Source of the DNA: Beaufortia kweichowensis
Lineage: Eukaryota > Chordata > Actinopteri > Cypriniformes > Gastromyzontidae
Direction: 5' to 3'
Assembly: GCA_019155185.1 (NCBI GenBank)
Contig: CM032800.1
Coordinates: forward strand, 17,876,938 to 17,940,937
DNA: 64,000 nucleotides
Shown: piece after piece, positions 46,940 to 59,172 of the stretch
Layout: each line of letters begins with the position of its first letter
How positions within the stretch are numbered: the stretch's first letter is position 1
Notes under the pieces: model-generated
The model's input: only the letters and a program-made list of their open reading frames with translations
Told to the model about the DNA's origin: nothing
Database searches by the model: none
Made by a program: the position numbers and the translations under genes

Positions 46940-48050
46940 TTATTTAGGTTTTCACTAAGACTTGCCTGAGAATATCAAAGATTTTATTGGCCCAGAATGT
47001 ACACAGACATTAAAAGAATACTGCAATCGGACATGCCCTGAATGTCAGCTCACTACTGGTCACATGTTCCCGCCAAGACGCACCACTCATTCCTTTACCT
47101 GTTGTGGATGTACCCTTTGAGAGAATAGGGGTAGATGCTGTTGGACCGCTTGAAAGAAGTCAAGGCGGGGCACAGGTTCATTCTAATTAATTTCAGATTA
47201 TGCCACAAAGCATATTCTGAAGCATACCCGCCAAAAAGAGATGTTACTGCCAAAGCAAATAGCTTCCAACATTGTTGAGGTTTTTTCCCTGGTGGGCATG
47301 CCAAAAGAGGTTCTGACAGACCAGGGTACTGCTAACTTTATAAGGTGATACACTGTACCAAATTTTACCAACTCTTGGGTATTAAGAGAATAAGAACAAC
47401 TCCATATCACCCTCACAGACCAGATGGTCTTGTTGAATCCATTCAATCAAACTCTCTAAAGAATATGTTAAAGAAGTTTGTTTCAGAAACGGGCAAAGAC
47501 TTTGGGACAAATGGCTGCCATACCTCCTATCTTCATACAGAGAAGTTCCATCGAGCATCAACAAGATTCTTTTCCGTTTGAACTGTTCTTTATGCTCACC
47601 AAGTCCCAGGAGTCCCTGGATATCCTGAAAGAGAACTGGGAAATGGTTGATTTGGATCAAAGAAGGAAAACATCCTCTCACCTATGTGATGAAAAATGAG
47701 GGGAGAAACTTAAACACCACCACTGCACTAGAGAAGAGAAATACAATCCAGTCTCAAACCCTGGCTCGAAAACGCTTGGTATGATAAGACCAGCAAGATC
47801 AATGGAGCTTCGAGCCGGGTGAGAGAGGTCCTGTTATTGCTCCCAACATCTGAGAATAAACTGCTGGCAATGGCAAGAGGCCCATACCAGGTACAAAGAA
47901 GAGCAGGTCCAGTAACTTATGAGATCAAGAATTCCCTCACGAAAGCTAAACCGCTGCAAGTATTTCATGTCCAGCATGTTAAAGAAGTGGAGACTTACGG
48001 CAGCGTCCAGTGCAATCAGAAAAGGACACTGTTAGCACCGCTATGATGGT
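46940..48050 (+). pseudogene. int: Gmr1-like integrase, located before RT
   Basis: A Cys-Pro-Glu-Cys zinc-finger half lies near 47033. The core follows: Gly-Val-Asp-Ala-Val-Gly-Pro (first Asp, near 47130), Leu-Thr-Asp-Gln-Gly-Thr-Ala (second Asp, near 47315) and Asp-Gly-Leu-Val-Glu (Glu, near 47430). The frame 47819-48046 has Arg-Gly-Pro-Tyr-Gln-Val...Val-Phe-His-Val-Gln-His-Val-Lys, a GPY/F-type C-terminal domain. It lies upstream of RT, the reverse of ordinary Ty3/gypsy order and diagnostic of the Gmr1 group. Frames are broken throughout. Confidence 0.85.
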
Positions 48051-48299
48051 AGAGAGATCAATTGCAGGGGACAAGGGAAGAAGTGGAAGAAACAATACTT
48101 GCCCACTCGACTCGAGACTTCAAATTGAACTTACTTACAACACTCAACTGATGACCAGAGACATCAGCTATTAAAATGGCTACCTGATCAGCTTTTTATG
48201 TGAATAATTCCTGGCAGAGACAGAAGTAGTTAACCCATTCCATTTATCTCAAAGACACCAAACCTATCCGGCGAAGCCACCTTGCCGCGTGTCCCACAG

Positions 48300-49080
48300 G
48301 AAGAAACTTCTACTCGGCTATGAAGGAGGAATTGCAAATGATGCCAACAAGCTTGGAGTTATTGAGGAAGACCTCCTGCCGGAAAGTGGAGCAGTCCAAT
48401 TGTGTTGGTGCCAAAGAAGGATGGCACCCTCGCGGTTTCTGCTTAAGATTTCAGGAAGCTGAACAGCATCCAGTAAATTCCGATCCACTTACCCAACAAT
48501 GCCAAAGGTGGATGAACGTAGTGGAAAGACTGGGAAGGGCAAAGTTTCCTAACTACTTTGGATTTGTGCAAAGGATATTGGCAGGTACCACTCAAACCTG
48601 AATGTAAGGAACTAACTTTGCCTTCAAGAACACCCTTTGGCCACTTCCATTTTCTCTGTTCTTCCATTTGGCCTACATGGAGCCCCAGCTACATTCCAGA
48701 GAATGATGGATCATAATTTGCGTGTGGTGCAGAGGAGTATGCTGCAGCTTACTTGGATGACATCATGTTTTCAGCCGTAACAGGGAAGACCATCTAACAT
48801 TATCTTAAGGAGAGTTCTGACTCAGATCAAAACTGCAGGATTAACCATTCGGCCCCGATGAAATTGTGCCCTTGTTAGGCCAGAAAGCCAATACCTGGAG
48901 TTTTGTGTTGGAATCGCGGAGTGATCCCCGCCTCAAATTAGATGGAAGTGGGAGGCAATCCAAAGCGAAGCAGTAGCACGACCCCATAATGGCGAAAACA
49001 GGTTCGATCTTTTCTTAATCTTGTTGGTTGGTATGGGAAGTTTATTGCCCAAACTTTTCAGCCAGGACCAATTGCTCCTG
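48300..49080 (+). pseudogene. pol: Gmr1-like reverse transcriptase
   Basis: Readable motifs are Val-Leu-Pro-Phe-Gly-Leu-His-Gly-Ala-Pro-Ala-Thr-Phe-Gln (about 48655-48700) and Ala-Tyr-Leu-Asp-Asp-Ile-Met with the catalytic YLDD at 48750-48761. The thumb contains Lys-Thr-Ala-Gly-Leu-Thr-Ile-Arg-Pro and Leu-Val-Gly-Trp-Tyr-Gly-Lys-Phe-Ile. Multiple indels interrupt the frame. Confidence 0.88.
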
Positions 49081-49089
49081 CTCAAACTT

Positions 49090-49500
49090 GACTAAAAGGA
49101 GTCAAACTAACAACGCTTGTATGGACTGATAACTGTGAGAAAGCCTTTTAAAGACTTGAAAATGCACGCAATTGCAGAACGGGGTACCGGTAATATTGGA
49201 GTCCAGATTTTTGACAAACTGTTTATGGTACATGCCGCATGCACTCTCCCAAAGGAACACGTGGTGCTAATATACTTCGCCTAGCCAGGAACAAAGTTTA
49301 AGCTCAAACCAGCTTGTATACATCAGTAGGAAACTCCTGCCCAGAGAGAGAAATTATTCCACAGTTGAAAGAAAGGGAATGCTTATACAGCGTGAAGTGG
49401 GCATTTTGATTCTTTGAAGTATTATTTACTTGGATGCAAATTTCAATTAGAGACTGACTGACAGAGCATTGGCCTGGTGAGGTCAGATGAGAGACACTAA
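49090..49500 (+). pseudogene. pol: Gmr1-like RNase H remnant
   Basis: Follows RT directly. Segments such as Gly-Thr-Gly-Asn-Ile-Gly-Val-Gln-Ile and Glu-Arg-Lys-Gly-Met-Leu (shifted) resemble the RNase H region of Ty3/gypsy pol, but it is badly decayed. Supported mainly by order. Confidence 0.5.
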
Positions 49501-49639
49501 TGCCTTTCGTGATTACAAGGGTGGTTCCTGGCCGTACAAACCATTTGACTTTGGGGAAATATACAGGTCGGGTTCACAAAATTGCACTGCAGACTATTTC
49601 TCTAAAAGGACGCCAGAAAGGCGGTGTCCTGAGGGAGGT

Positions 49640-50736
49640 GGTTCGTCTAGAGAGATTCTGGCGATCTAGAGACTTTATTTTAGAAGAGCCCTCAAAACTC
49701 CAGACATTTCACTCTCAAGCACACATACATGAGCTATTTACTTAACATCTCAAGCCATAGCGCCAAATTTACATCTTAATGCAGAAATGTTGGTAGTTCC
49801 ATGATTGTGTGTTGTTTGAGATTTTGAACATTGTCATTGTCATTGTTTTTGGTGGAATGTGTTTTATATTAAGATTTGTTTGTGTTTGCATGTGGGAAAT
49901 GAACAGAACAAGTTTTCATGTTAAATGTTTATTTCTTGGCTTAAACATATAAATTTACACACACACACAGTTTTACTCTCACGTATCTGATTCACCATCT
50001 CTAATCCAAAACAGTTAAAAATAGTCCAAGCAGAACCACTTAGAATATAATGTTCTTTTTAATTGCAAATCTCTGTTCCTCGCCCACTGGAAGAAGCGCA
50101 GTCCAACTGTTTAGTTGAGTGGGGAGTTCTAAGAACTCCAAAATTCTAATGAATTATTTCAATGAATGTTATTTCAGGGTTATTTATAAATATTGCTTTG
50201 AACTTTTATATAATTTCCTAAAAATAATATTAGTTTACCTTTTCTGTTGTTTAAAACACAGCTCAATTCATTTTACTGTTAAGTTCCCATTTTACCGCTT
50301 TTCTTTCTTTGGTTTACCCCCTGTAGGAGGGGCTTAGCATATTTAATGGCACTTACGTAAGATTACTCAGAATTTCGTGGAACGAGTGTTTGTAACAGGC
50401 TTATGAAAATAGTGAAGTGATTGGACCATGTTTGAAACAGTTTAGCCAAACACTTGCGTTATATACGGTACACCTAGCGACATGCATACCGCATTTAATG
50501 GAGTTATCGTTTTTGGAACACTTGTTTTTGTTTGTTTTGTTTTGGGTTGTTTTTGGATTTTGGAATTTTTTGTTTTGTTTTGGTGACCAAGGACTTGTAA
50601 TGCCACCTGCACCTCATTGGGATCCAAGGATGTCACGGACAAAATCCAGTAGAAATAAACACCTTTTCCAATCGCTGGACGTTGTTTCCATCCCATGGTA
50701 TTATCCCAGTCAGAGAGAACCTACAACTAAACCACA
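49640..50736 (+). repeat. Gmr1-like element, right LTR
   Basis: Homologous to 43828-44922 over its length and ends ACTAAACCACA at 50736. The purine-rich GAGGGAGGTGG at 49631-49641 is a plausible polypurine tract, so the start is approximate. The right flank is LINE sequence, so the element may have inserted into that LINE. Target duplication cannot be tested because the left flank is in the gap. Confidence 0.85.
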
Positions 50737-53700
50737 CATCCCCTATTTCAATGTTTGGGGACGCCACCTCTTTTAAATCATGTTTATCTCCCTTCTTATA
50801 ATAGTGATACGATGACATATGGGATGGATGGATGAAATCACCCGCAAAGCCAAAAAGAAACTCTAACGGCCATTACCAACATAATTATCCTTCTTTAATT
50901 AAGTCCCAAAGCGTTATGCTCAAATCACTAGGCAAACCCCTCGTTACGTTAAACCCGGCGCATTTGTTTTCCATACTATTTGCTGCCTGGGTGGGGTCAG
51001 GTAACACTAAAGATCCGAAATCTATGCTATCGATCCCCATTCAGGTTAATGTATTACGCCAATCTTAGACAAAAAGAAATCAACAACTGTCTCATCTATT
51101 TGTTTTCTATCATAAAATGTCATGAAGGAAGGTGGCGGACTATGTTACACTATGTTAAGTGTCCCTATTACCACATCGGCTCCTGGGTTTTCAAAGAAGT
51201 CATAAAGTTGTTAGGGCTGACAAGTTTTTAAAAAAGTGGCGAAAGTACACTTTGGAACTTGTTCCAAGATGCTGAGATCTACTTCTTATAATAAAACCTT
51301 TACTTTGATGAGCATAGCCATCTTGGTCAATTCACTTTTAAGGCTTGCAATATCATTAACTACATCAAAGTCCCGAATGAGCCCTATAATATAAAGGTTT
51401 TGCAGTCGCCTTTGGCACTTTCTGTAAATTAAACGATTCTTTTGGCCAAACGCGCTACTTTCTTTAATAAAAAAATTCCCTTTGCCCCTAATTTTAAAAT
51501 CTTCCCACCACTCACTTATAGAAGCATACACCTCTTGTAAGGATATCCATTGCCTTATTTTTTCTCTAAAATGCCTTGTACAACTTCTTGATTATCTAAT
51601 AGACTGACATTTAATTTCCAAATACCAGGTCCTCTTTTTCCCATTTTTGCCCCACCTCTAATAAACAATTAAGCATGGCATGGTCAGAGAAAGCACTCAC
51701 ACGTATTTTATAGAGGAGTTATCACCCTTATTTCGGCCGTGAAGCATATAATCTATCCTGGAAAAGGTATAGCCAAGTAGACCAGCTATATAGCCAGGGA
51801 TATCAGGATGTTGAGACCTAAAACGATCAATTCAAATTAAAGTCCCTTAATAAGGTTTTAGTTCTTCAGAACTGCCATCCAGCTTCACCCGTGGATGACT
51901 TTCTATCTTCTTTAGCTAAAAGAACAGTTAAAGATCTCCTCCTATTATCACAGGCTGTCCACAACACTAATAAAGGGCAATATTTTTTAGAATTTCCCAA
52001 TACGGTCTTGTAAATCAGGGGGGATAATACATTAATAAGTACAGAAAAACAAGTATTATATAACAACACACATCCCACGTTAATATTCTCCCATCTATAA
52101 CTTCTTGTACTTTTTGGATTTGAAAGGAGCTGCCTTGGAAAAGGATGGCTCACCCCAGAGAGGATCGATTTTTATTATCTCCTGATTCACACTGATGGAC
52201 CAGTGAGTCCCATCGATCCCTCCTCAAAATTTTATAATTTCTCTTAAATGACAAATTACACTCCTGTAAAGGCAAATATCATTACCCTCGTTATACAAAA
52301 AGGCAAACACAGAAGTACATTTCACATCATCACATAATCCCTCAGTATTAATTCGTTGTAATAGATATTGGGGCCATGACATGCAAAGTGCCACGGGGAT
52401 CAATAGGGTTACTTTTCGGTCTTTTCCTCTCTTCTTTGTTAAAAGCGAAGGTGCTTTCTGCCAATCCGAGACTTTCATTTTGTTGCTGCCGAAAAAGTTA
52501 TTCATTTCAAATGAGTCAAGAAAAGGGGTGGAGTTAGATCGATAGCAAAGACCAGTCAGTCACATCCGCTTGTTCCTGGCTTACAGGGGGATTTGACGGA
52601 GCCATAGGCGAATCATCAGATGGAAATGGAAGAGAAGGAGGAAAGGCATCAACAGCATCTAACAAAATGTTCTTACTCTGACTCAAAAGTTTTTGAGTTC
52701 AATTCTGAAAGTCAAACCGTGACAAATTCCGCTGGTGGACTCTAGATCAGACATTACAGATTGTGGGGCAGAAGCATTCCCTTCTTTCTCCACCACGATC
52801 TCTTTCCCTTCTGTTTCTAACGTAGCTGACTGAATAGGGCTCTTTGAAATTCCATCAAATTCATACTTTCCCTTGCTTTGAATCTCGGTTTTGGGGCTGA
52901 AACACCTTTTGCAATGCTTTCTTGAGGTATAATAGTCTCAACATCGGTAGGCTAGCTTCGTGATTTCAAGGAGGTCGGAGGTCTCAGTTGGACTATTTTC
53001 CTGAACTAGAAAGTTCACAATATCATCCAAGTCTCTGTCGGCCTATGCTTTGTTTAGCTTTGTTAGAATACAGCATGTGGAACATTGAAGCGGAAAATAT
53101 GGTCTTCAGAATTGCAAAGGTTACATTTCTTCGTGAACGACAATCTTTAGCAGTATGTTCGCGACTTTACAATTCAACAAAAATCTGAGTCACAATCGGC
53201 TGCTAAATGGATTTAAAGAGCCGCACTTCTCTACATGTTTTTGGTTGGCCACTATAGAAAACATAGCCTCTTATTTGGGCTAATTGAATGATTGGAAGGC
53301 AGATGACTGAAAATCACCTCGCTATTACTATATCACCTCAGGCTTAACCTGAAACTTAGAAGCTCCTGTTTTTATACCATCTTCGATCTCTCATCAGAGA
53401 GGCAATCACCACAGTACAATGCGTGAAAGCCACGTAGTAATATCATCTTCAATCTTAACTTTTCTCTGAATACATAATAATAACAGTCACTGAACTACTC
53501 AGTTCTCTTTCAGACAAGGGGTCATCTGAACTTTTAATGTATGAGACATGCCGAATCCCATTTTTCTTGGTCAGTAAAACGCCTCAATACACAGTTCATA
53601 AAAAGCCATGGGTTGTGAAGACAACTTCAAAGGTTTTCCTACCCGGTAAGGCAAAGAGATAATCCGTGCTGTGATGGAAAAAAGAAGCCAAGCTCATTCT

Positions 53701-53886
53701 GGCAAATCTTCATGCTAAAATCCAGAGTGTTCCATTTCAAGTCCTCGACAGCAACTGCCGCCAGAGCTGACTGCATTTCGTCTTTTAACACCGTGGTCGC
53801 ATATCACGTTATATCAAACCCAATAAGGGAAAGTAGAAAAACAAACAAAACACACGGAAAAATGTGGTATATATAGATACCGCCCT
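50737..53886 (-). pseudogene. LINE-1: Tx1-clade LINE, 3'-truncated, joined to U1
   Basis: Minus-strand non-LTR retrotransposon. ORF1 begins near 53775 (Met-Gln-Ser-Ala-Leu) and shows an Asp-Ile-x-Thr-Trp-Leu-Ser-Arg segment also found in the second LINE, and a knuckle Cys-Asn-Leu-Cys near 53110. ORF2 begins near 52450 with the endonuclease first strand (Phe-Leu-Tyr-Asn-Glu-Gly-Asn-Asp-Ile-Cys-Leu). It continues through decayed endonuclease to the linker (Trp-Trp-Glu-Asp-Phe-Lys-Ile, 51286-51531). Reverse transcriptase and 3' end are missing; the element stops at the LTR end at 50736. Its 5' end abuts nt 50 of a U1 gene in the same orientation. Confidence 0.75.
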
Positions 53887-53936
53887 CTGGGTGAACCACC
53901 TTAGTGATCATGGTGTCTCCCCTGCCAGGTAAGTAT
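53887..53936 (-). pseudogene. U1 snRNA gene 5' fragment (nt 1-50)
   Basis: The minus strand matches U1 exactly as in the complete copy at 62551-62714: ATACTTACCTGGCAGGGGAG onward, through stem-loop I to CCCAG at nt 50. Then LINE sequence begins (AGGGCGGTATC). The AGGGC after the junction could be a few further U1 bases. The 5' flank matches that of the complete U1 for more than 700 bp, so this was a real gene copy rather than a retrotransposed RNA. Confidence 0.9.
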
Positions 53937-54667
53937 GAGTACACGGGCGCTCGGGCCAGAGGACTCGTTCTCCGGGTTGCCATTCACATCGGGCGGTCAC
54001 ATCGCCAAACGAATCGCCACTGAAGACGGACAAAGGACCAACGACTTCCGCTCCCTCACTGTTCTGTAGCAGATAGAAAGGCACGCAGAAGCAACGTTAT
54101 AATCGCTTCAAGAACGTCTAAGAGTGTTGTTTGCTCGAATAGAAGCAATGCTTTGCTGGCGCTTGCCAGAGGGAGAGGTTTATTTAACTCGTAAAGCGCA
54201 TCAGTCAGCCTTGAGCACTGGCTTTCATCGCCAGTCAGTGCAACGTAAACATTTTCTTGACGTTTTAAAGGACACTTTTCCCATCTGCAGGCAGAGCAAG
54301 ATGCGAAGCAGCTCGAAATAAACCAAAGAGTTGAATGCACACGAATAACGCAGCAGAGAGCTGTTCAATTCGAGGCGTTTAACCGCGAGTGTGGACCTTC
54401 GCCTCCACCATCGCGGAACGGCTTCTTTCATTTTGTCAGACTAAAGGGCTTAAAATACACCGTGCACTGCCTACAACTTTGTAGCAAAAACACCACGCAA
54501 CGCGTGAGCAAAACGAACGACCGCGGTACATGAGCAAATTTCAAATGTGAGCTCGTGTTGCCGTTGGGCCTCTGACACTGAGCGTACGCAATGGCCATTG
54601 AGCGGAGCGGCAGCAATGAATACTTGAGCGCTTGCTGTGGGAACGAGTGATCTGCCTTTTACACCCA
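53937..54667 (-). promoter_or_regulatory. U1 5'-flanking segment, copy a
   Basis: Homologous with 62715-63437 (copy c) at high identity in the same orientation, and inverted to 61176-61661 (copy b). It lies upstream of U1 on the minus strand and should contain the snRNA promoter. Open frames of 60-90 codons within it are not conserved between copies, so I regard it as non-coding. Confidence 0.75.
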
Positions 54668-55490
54668 AGTTGGAAACAACTTAATTCTTTTAGAATAGCC
54701 TGTTATAAATTTTATTCTAAAGATTCTGTGAAAAAAGAAAAAAGAACAGAATGTATTCATATTAAATTCTTAAACGTCTAGAGAAGAAAGTCTTTACTTA
54801 CACATTTTAGCAAATGAGCACATACACCCTAATACAAATATTAATATTTCAACAAAATATAAAAAGATTATACTAAACCTTTGAAGTGTAGTTGAAAGTA
54901 TTAAAATAGAAAACTGATTATATGTATATATACACACATAACTACCACTCAAAACTTTGTGATCAGTAAGATTTTCTTTTATTTGATTTTAATTTTATGC
55001 TTATCAAGGCTGAATTTATTTGATGAAAAGTACAGATGCCAAAAATACAGTATTGTGAAATATTATTGCAATTCAAAAATAAGTTTTGTAGTGTACTATA
55101 TTTAAAAAAATGTATTTATTTGTCATGCAAAGCAGAATTTTCATACTCCAGTGTTCAGTGTCACATGATCTGTCAGAAATCATTCTAATAAGCTGATTAA
55201 TCATCAATGTTGGAAACAACGTAATTCTTTTATAGCCTGTTATAAATTTATTCTAAAAATAAAAAAAAAAAGAACATAATGTATTCATATTAAATTCTTA
55301 AACGTCCTAGAAGTGTCTTTACTTACACATTTTAGCAAATGAGCACATACCTCAATACAAATATTAATTAAAAAAAAAATACATATATATATATATATTA
55401 TACTAAACCTGTGAAGTGTAGTTGAAAGTATTAAAATAGAAAACTGATGTTTTAAATTGCAGTAATATTTCACAATTTTTAGAGTTTTTG
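54668..55490. repeat. Spacer repeat of about 540 bp, tandem
   Basis: GTTGGAAACAACTTAATTC at 54668 recurs with one change at 55207 and starts a second, partial copy (to about 55450). The same unit and the start of the next occur at 63438-64000. Inside is a motif familiar from cyprinid interspersed repeats (CTTATCAAGGCTGAATTTAT and CAGTGTCACATGATC), so each unit holds a fixed copy of a teleost transposable repeat. Confidence 0.8.
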
Positions 55491-55641
55491 ATCAAATAAA
55501 TATAACCTTCATGAGCATAAGAAACTTTTAAAACGTTAAATTTAATTTAAAACGTTTATATGTTTAAAGAGTGTTTTCACTTCTCAACTCTCCTCCTCTT
55601 TGCAATTCTCTGTTTTAGAAGCACAATTTGATTCCCCGGAA
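55491..55641. other. U2 3' flank with 3'-box-like motif
   Basis: On the minus strand, CTTCTAAAACAGAGA (about 55606-55620) lies about 20-35 bases after the U2 3' end. It resembles the 3' box that directs snRNA end formation. Confidence 0.45.
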
Positions 55642-55796
55642 GGGAAAGCGCGACCGCTCCTGGAAGCACTGCAATACCAGGTCGATGTATGGAGTGGCCG
55701 GAGCAAGCCCCGCTTCCACCTCCGTCTCAAAAATCCATTTAATATATAGTCCCCGGATAGGGAACGATATCAGATATTAAACTGATAAGAACAGAT
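55642..55796 (-). pseudogene. U2 snRNA gene, 3' part (from nt 38)
   Basis: On the minus strand the sequence runs from ATCTGTTCTTATCAGTTTAA (U2 nt 38 onward) through the Sm region (GATTTTTGAGA, slightly altered), Cys-rich-looking GC stems, CGACCTGGTATTGCAGT and the terminal stem-loop. Nt 33-37 of the branch-point recognition sequence GUAGUA are absent here, because the LINE at 55797 begins exactly at that point. Several stem substitutions relative to canonical vertebrate U2 suggest it is no longer constrained. Confidence 0.9.
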
Positions 55797-58700
55797 TTTT
55801 TCTTCAGAAAAAGTTTATTGACATCGCTCATGTTAACAGACATTTTAAAACAGATTTAAATATTCATGTTTTGTACTGTTTAAACATATGATAAATATGA
55901 GTAAAACATTTTAAATACATTTTAAAAAACGGACCATAAAAACCAATAAGGTCCAAGATGCCACTATTTTAAACTATTTCATTGCTCAGGCCGGGGTGAG
56001 TCCCTACCAACATGTCCGTCACCCTGGCTCTGCAGGACAAACACTTTGTCCCCCGGCCTCAGGTGCCCAGCGGAGGTCCCCTCCCCACCGCCCGCTGGCC
56101 CATGTTCCGTAGCCGGGCGGTGGTAAGGTGCATCTACTGGCAGCCAGGGCGCGGTGGCAGCCGGGACCTTCTCGCCGCGCACCCCGCCCCTCGGGTCCGA
56201 ATGACAGAGCCCCCGCACCCCTGCAGCGAAGTTTTACCAGTTGCTGCTCGCAGACGCTGGAGGGGCACCGTAACCTGTTTCCCCACCAGCAGGTTTCTTG
56301 TGGTCCAGATGACATCTTTGATCATGTTCAGGGTGAGCCAGAGCGAGGCAAATTTTTGTACAGGTAGGTCCTTCAAGCCCTGGCCCACCCCATAGCTGGC
56401 GAAGCTTGTAGTCCATCTGGACCACACCTGCTGGCAGGCTCGGGAAATACAGGGGCCGGTTTAAGGCCCACAGGTCCCGCACGCAATGCCGCACTCCCAG
56501 ATCAGATGTCGCACGGTCTCGGCATGTTGCATCTGGACCGTGGGCAGGTCCTGCCTGGTGGCCATTTTCCGGGAGTGCATAACCGCCCCTGACCGGGAGG
56601 ATCTCATGGGCAACCATCCATGTCAGGTCCTTTGTGCTTGTTCTGAGAGCAGGGGTGGGCAGCGTTCCTCCAAACTTGTTTGGCCTCACTTAATGTGAGG
56701 CCTGGAACTGGACTCACTGACTCCGGGTCCTGAACAAGGGAAATAATAGATTTATGTTTGGTTAAAATAGTGACATCTTGGTTCTCTAAATTATGTTTCT
56801 TTAAAAAACTTCTTAATAAAATTGTATTCTTTTGGCATGTTAAAAGACACAGGGTTTTCAAATCAATTTCTAAAATTTTTTAACCTTCTCAGGTAATGCA
56901 TCCCCATCCAGAATCTAACCATAGCTGCTGTTTTATTTTCTCTGGATGGGGTCACTGCATAAGTTATGTGTAAGGCAGTGAATCGGCTAGATAAAACAGG
57001 TGGAGGTCTGGGGAGGCCTTTCCTCCATTTCTGTTTTCTTCTTCACCATGTTTCTCTTCAGGCGCTCCCACTTGGACCCCTACAGGAAGTAAAACACTCG
57101 CTTCTCCACATCTGTAATAAAATGCTTTGGGGACTAAAACAGAACACACAAGTAAAAACAGAGGTAAAATCACAGCTTTAAAAAATTAAGATTTTACCTT
57201 CTATTGTCAACTGTCTTAGTCCCCAAAACCCCAGTCGCTGCCTAACTTTCCCTATCAAGTCCGTCCAGTTTCCCCATTCCTCCACCCTCTCTGTCAAATT
57301 TAACCCCTAAAACTTTAAAATCTTTTTCCTTAAAACCACCGCCAAGTCCTCCTGTGTTTTTGTCACCCCATCGCCCAAGAGCTGGGCCTCGGACTTTGTT
57401 CTATTTAGCTTGGCACTCGAGGTCCGACCACCGTACCAATCAGTCAGATCTAGAGCTCTCCGCAGCCTTAGATAAAAAGTCAGTCGATAAAAGGGTCACG
57501 TCATCCATATATAAAACACATGTACTCGCCAGTCCACCTGTCCGGTACGTCCAGTCCTTTAATCCATTTATCCTTTCTCAAGATCTGTGCCAATGGTTCA
57601 ATACATACCACATACAGGAGGGAGATAAAGGACACCCCTGACGGACACCGCTGCATATATTCACAGCTTTGATAGATGCCCCATTTACAAGAATTTTACT
57701 AACAACGTCTTTGCACAACAGACCCACGCATGTTAAGAACCTCCTGGAAAACTCCATTTTTGCAGTACCTGAAAGAGGTACTCGTCGCGAAGACCGGATC
57801 AAAAGCTTTCTCAAAGTCTAAATTTAGGACTACTAGCCGAATGTTTCTGTCTCTCGAGATAACAGATGGTGTCTCTGATCAGTATTAGGCTGTCCTGTGA
57901 TCTTCCTCCCGGCACAGCACATGCTTGATCCAGGTGGATTATGTCCTCTAAAAACAGTCGACATCCGTGTTGCTAAAATCTTGCTAAAAAGTTTCAAATC
58001 AAAATTTAAAAGCGTTATCGGTCTCCAGTGCCTTAAGTCAGTCTTGTCTTTTGTGTAGTAGCTGAAACTATCCCTAATCTAAAACTGTCTGGAAGTCTGT
58101 CAAGAGTCTCTAGTTCAAGTAAAACAGTCAGTAAGTCGTGGTGCTAAAATATCCCAAAACACAAATAAAACTCTAGGGGGAGTCCATCCGCTCCTCGGTG
58201 ACTTTCCCCTTTTAAAACATTTAAGAGCTTTCCCATTTCTAAAATAGTAAAAATCTTGGGATAAAAGAACATTGTGACTGTTTATCTTCTTATCTAAAAA
58301 CTCTAAAACTTCTTTTATGGTGTCTTGTGAAATATCTTTAGCATTGTACAAATCTGATAAAAAAACATTCAATTTCCCTTAAAATCTCCTTTTGTAGTGT
58401 GTGTACCTCCTCCTCCACTTTTAGAGTCGTGATCCCTCCCTTTGTGTAATTACTTTTTAAAAAAATACCTGGTACACTTTTCCCCTTCTTCAATCTGTTT
58501 TTTCTTTACTTCTTAACATTACACCTTTGCTTTATCGTCTCTGCTCGGGCTGACATTTCTTTCTTCAACTTCCTTTATTTCTTTACTAAAATCAAGACCA
58601 TTTTTAAAAAGGTTAAAATATCTCTGTAGTCTTTTCTGCAGCCCCAACATGCACCTCCTTTCCTTTGTTTTTTCCTGTTTTTCCCTACCTTTTTAAAAAC

Positions 58701-58851
58701 TGTGTTGTCCGCTCCTTCACCATTTCCCACCACTGTGTTCGTGGGAATCAGTAAAAGTCTTGGAGGGTCTGCCATTGGCTAAACTGTTCCCTATATTCCC
58801 TAACTATCTCTTTGTCCCTCTAATAGGGAACAGTTCAGCTTCCACAGCCCT

Positions 58852-59172
58852 CTACCCCTCACACACAGCAGTGGGAAGTGACAGGGTGCATGACAGCATT
58901 ATGTGATCAGAAAGAAGAGGGGGCCAATGTAGCATCAGTTGGCGGGCAGTCTCTTGTAAAATATAGTCGATTCGAGAGGCTCTGGTACCATCACCACTGA
59001 ACCAGGTGAAGCCCTCCTCTCTTTGATGCAGTGTTTTAAAACAGTCCACTAATTTAAAATCCCTCACTATACCCCTGCAATAAAACCGATGTCTTGTCCA
59101 TCTTAAAAATCTTCTCCTGCCCCTCTTCCTGTCTCTCTGACCTAAAACACAATTAAAATCCCCTGCTACCAC
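58852..59172 (-). pseudogene. LINE-2 apurinic-type endonuclease domain (C-terminal half)
   Basis: A 106-codon open frame with Val-Ala-Gly-Asp-Phe-Asn-Cys-Val at its start, Thr-Trp-Phe-Ser-Gly-Asp-Gly-Thr-Arg-Ala-Ser-Arg-Ile-Asp-Tyr-Ile in the middle, and Leu-Ser-Asp-His-Ile-Met-Leu near the end. These are the catalytic GDFN, RIDY and SDH motifs of LINE endonucleases, which nick the genomic target and decide insertion specificity. Confidence 0.93.

Noticed and set aside
56012..56689. GC-rich frames on both strands near 56 kb as a host exon
   Set aside because: The minus-strand reading fits the C-terminal part of the LINE ORF2; the plus-strand frames are shadows.
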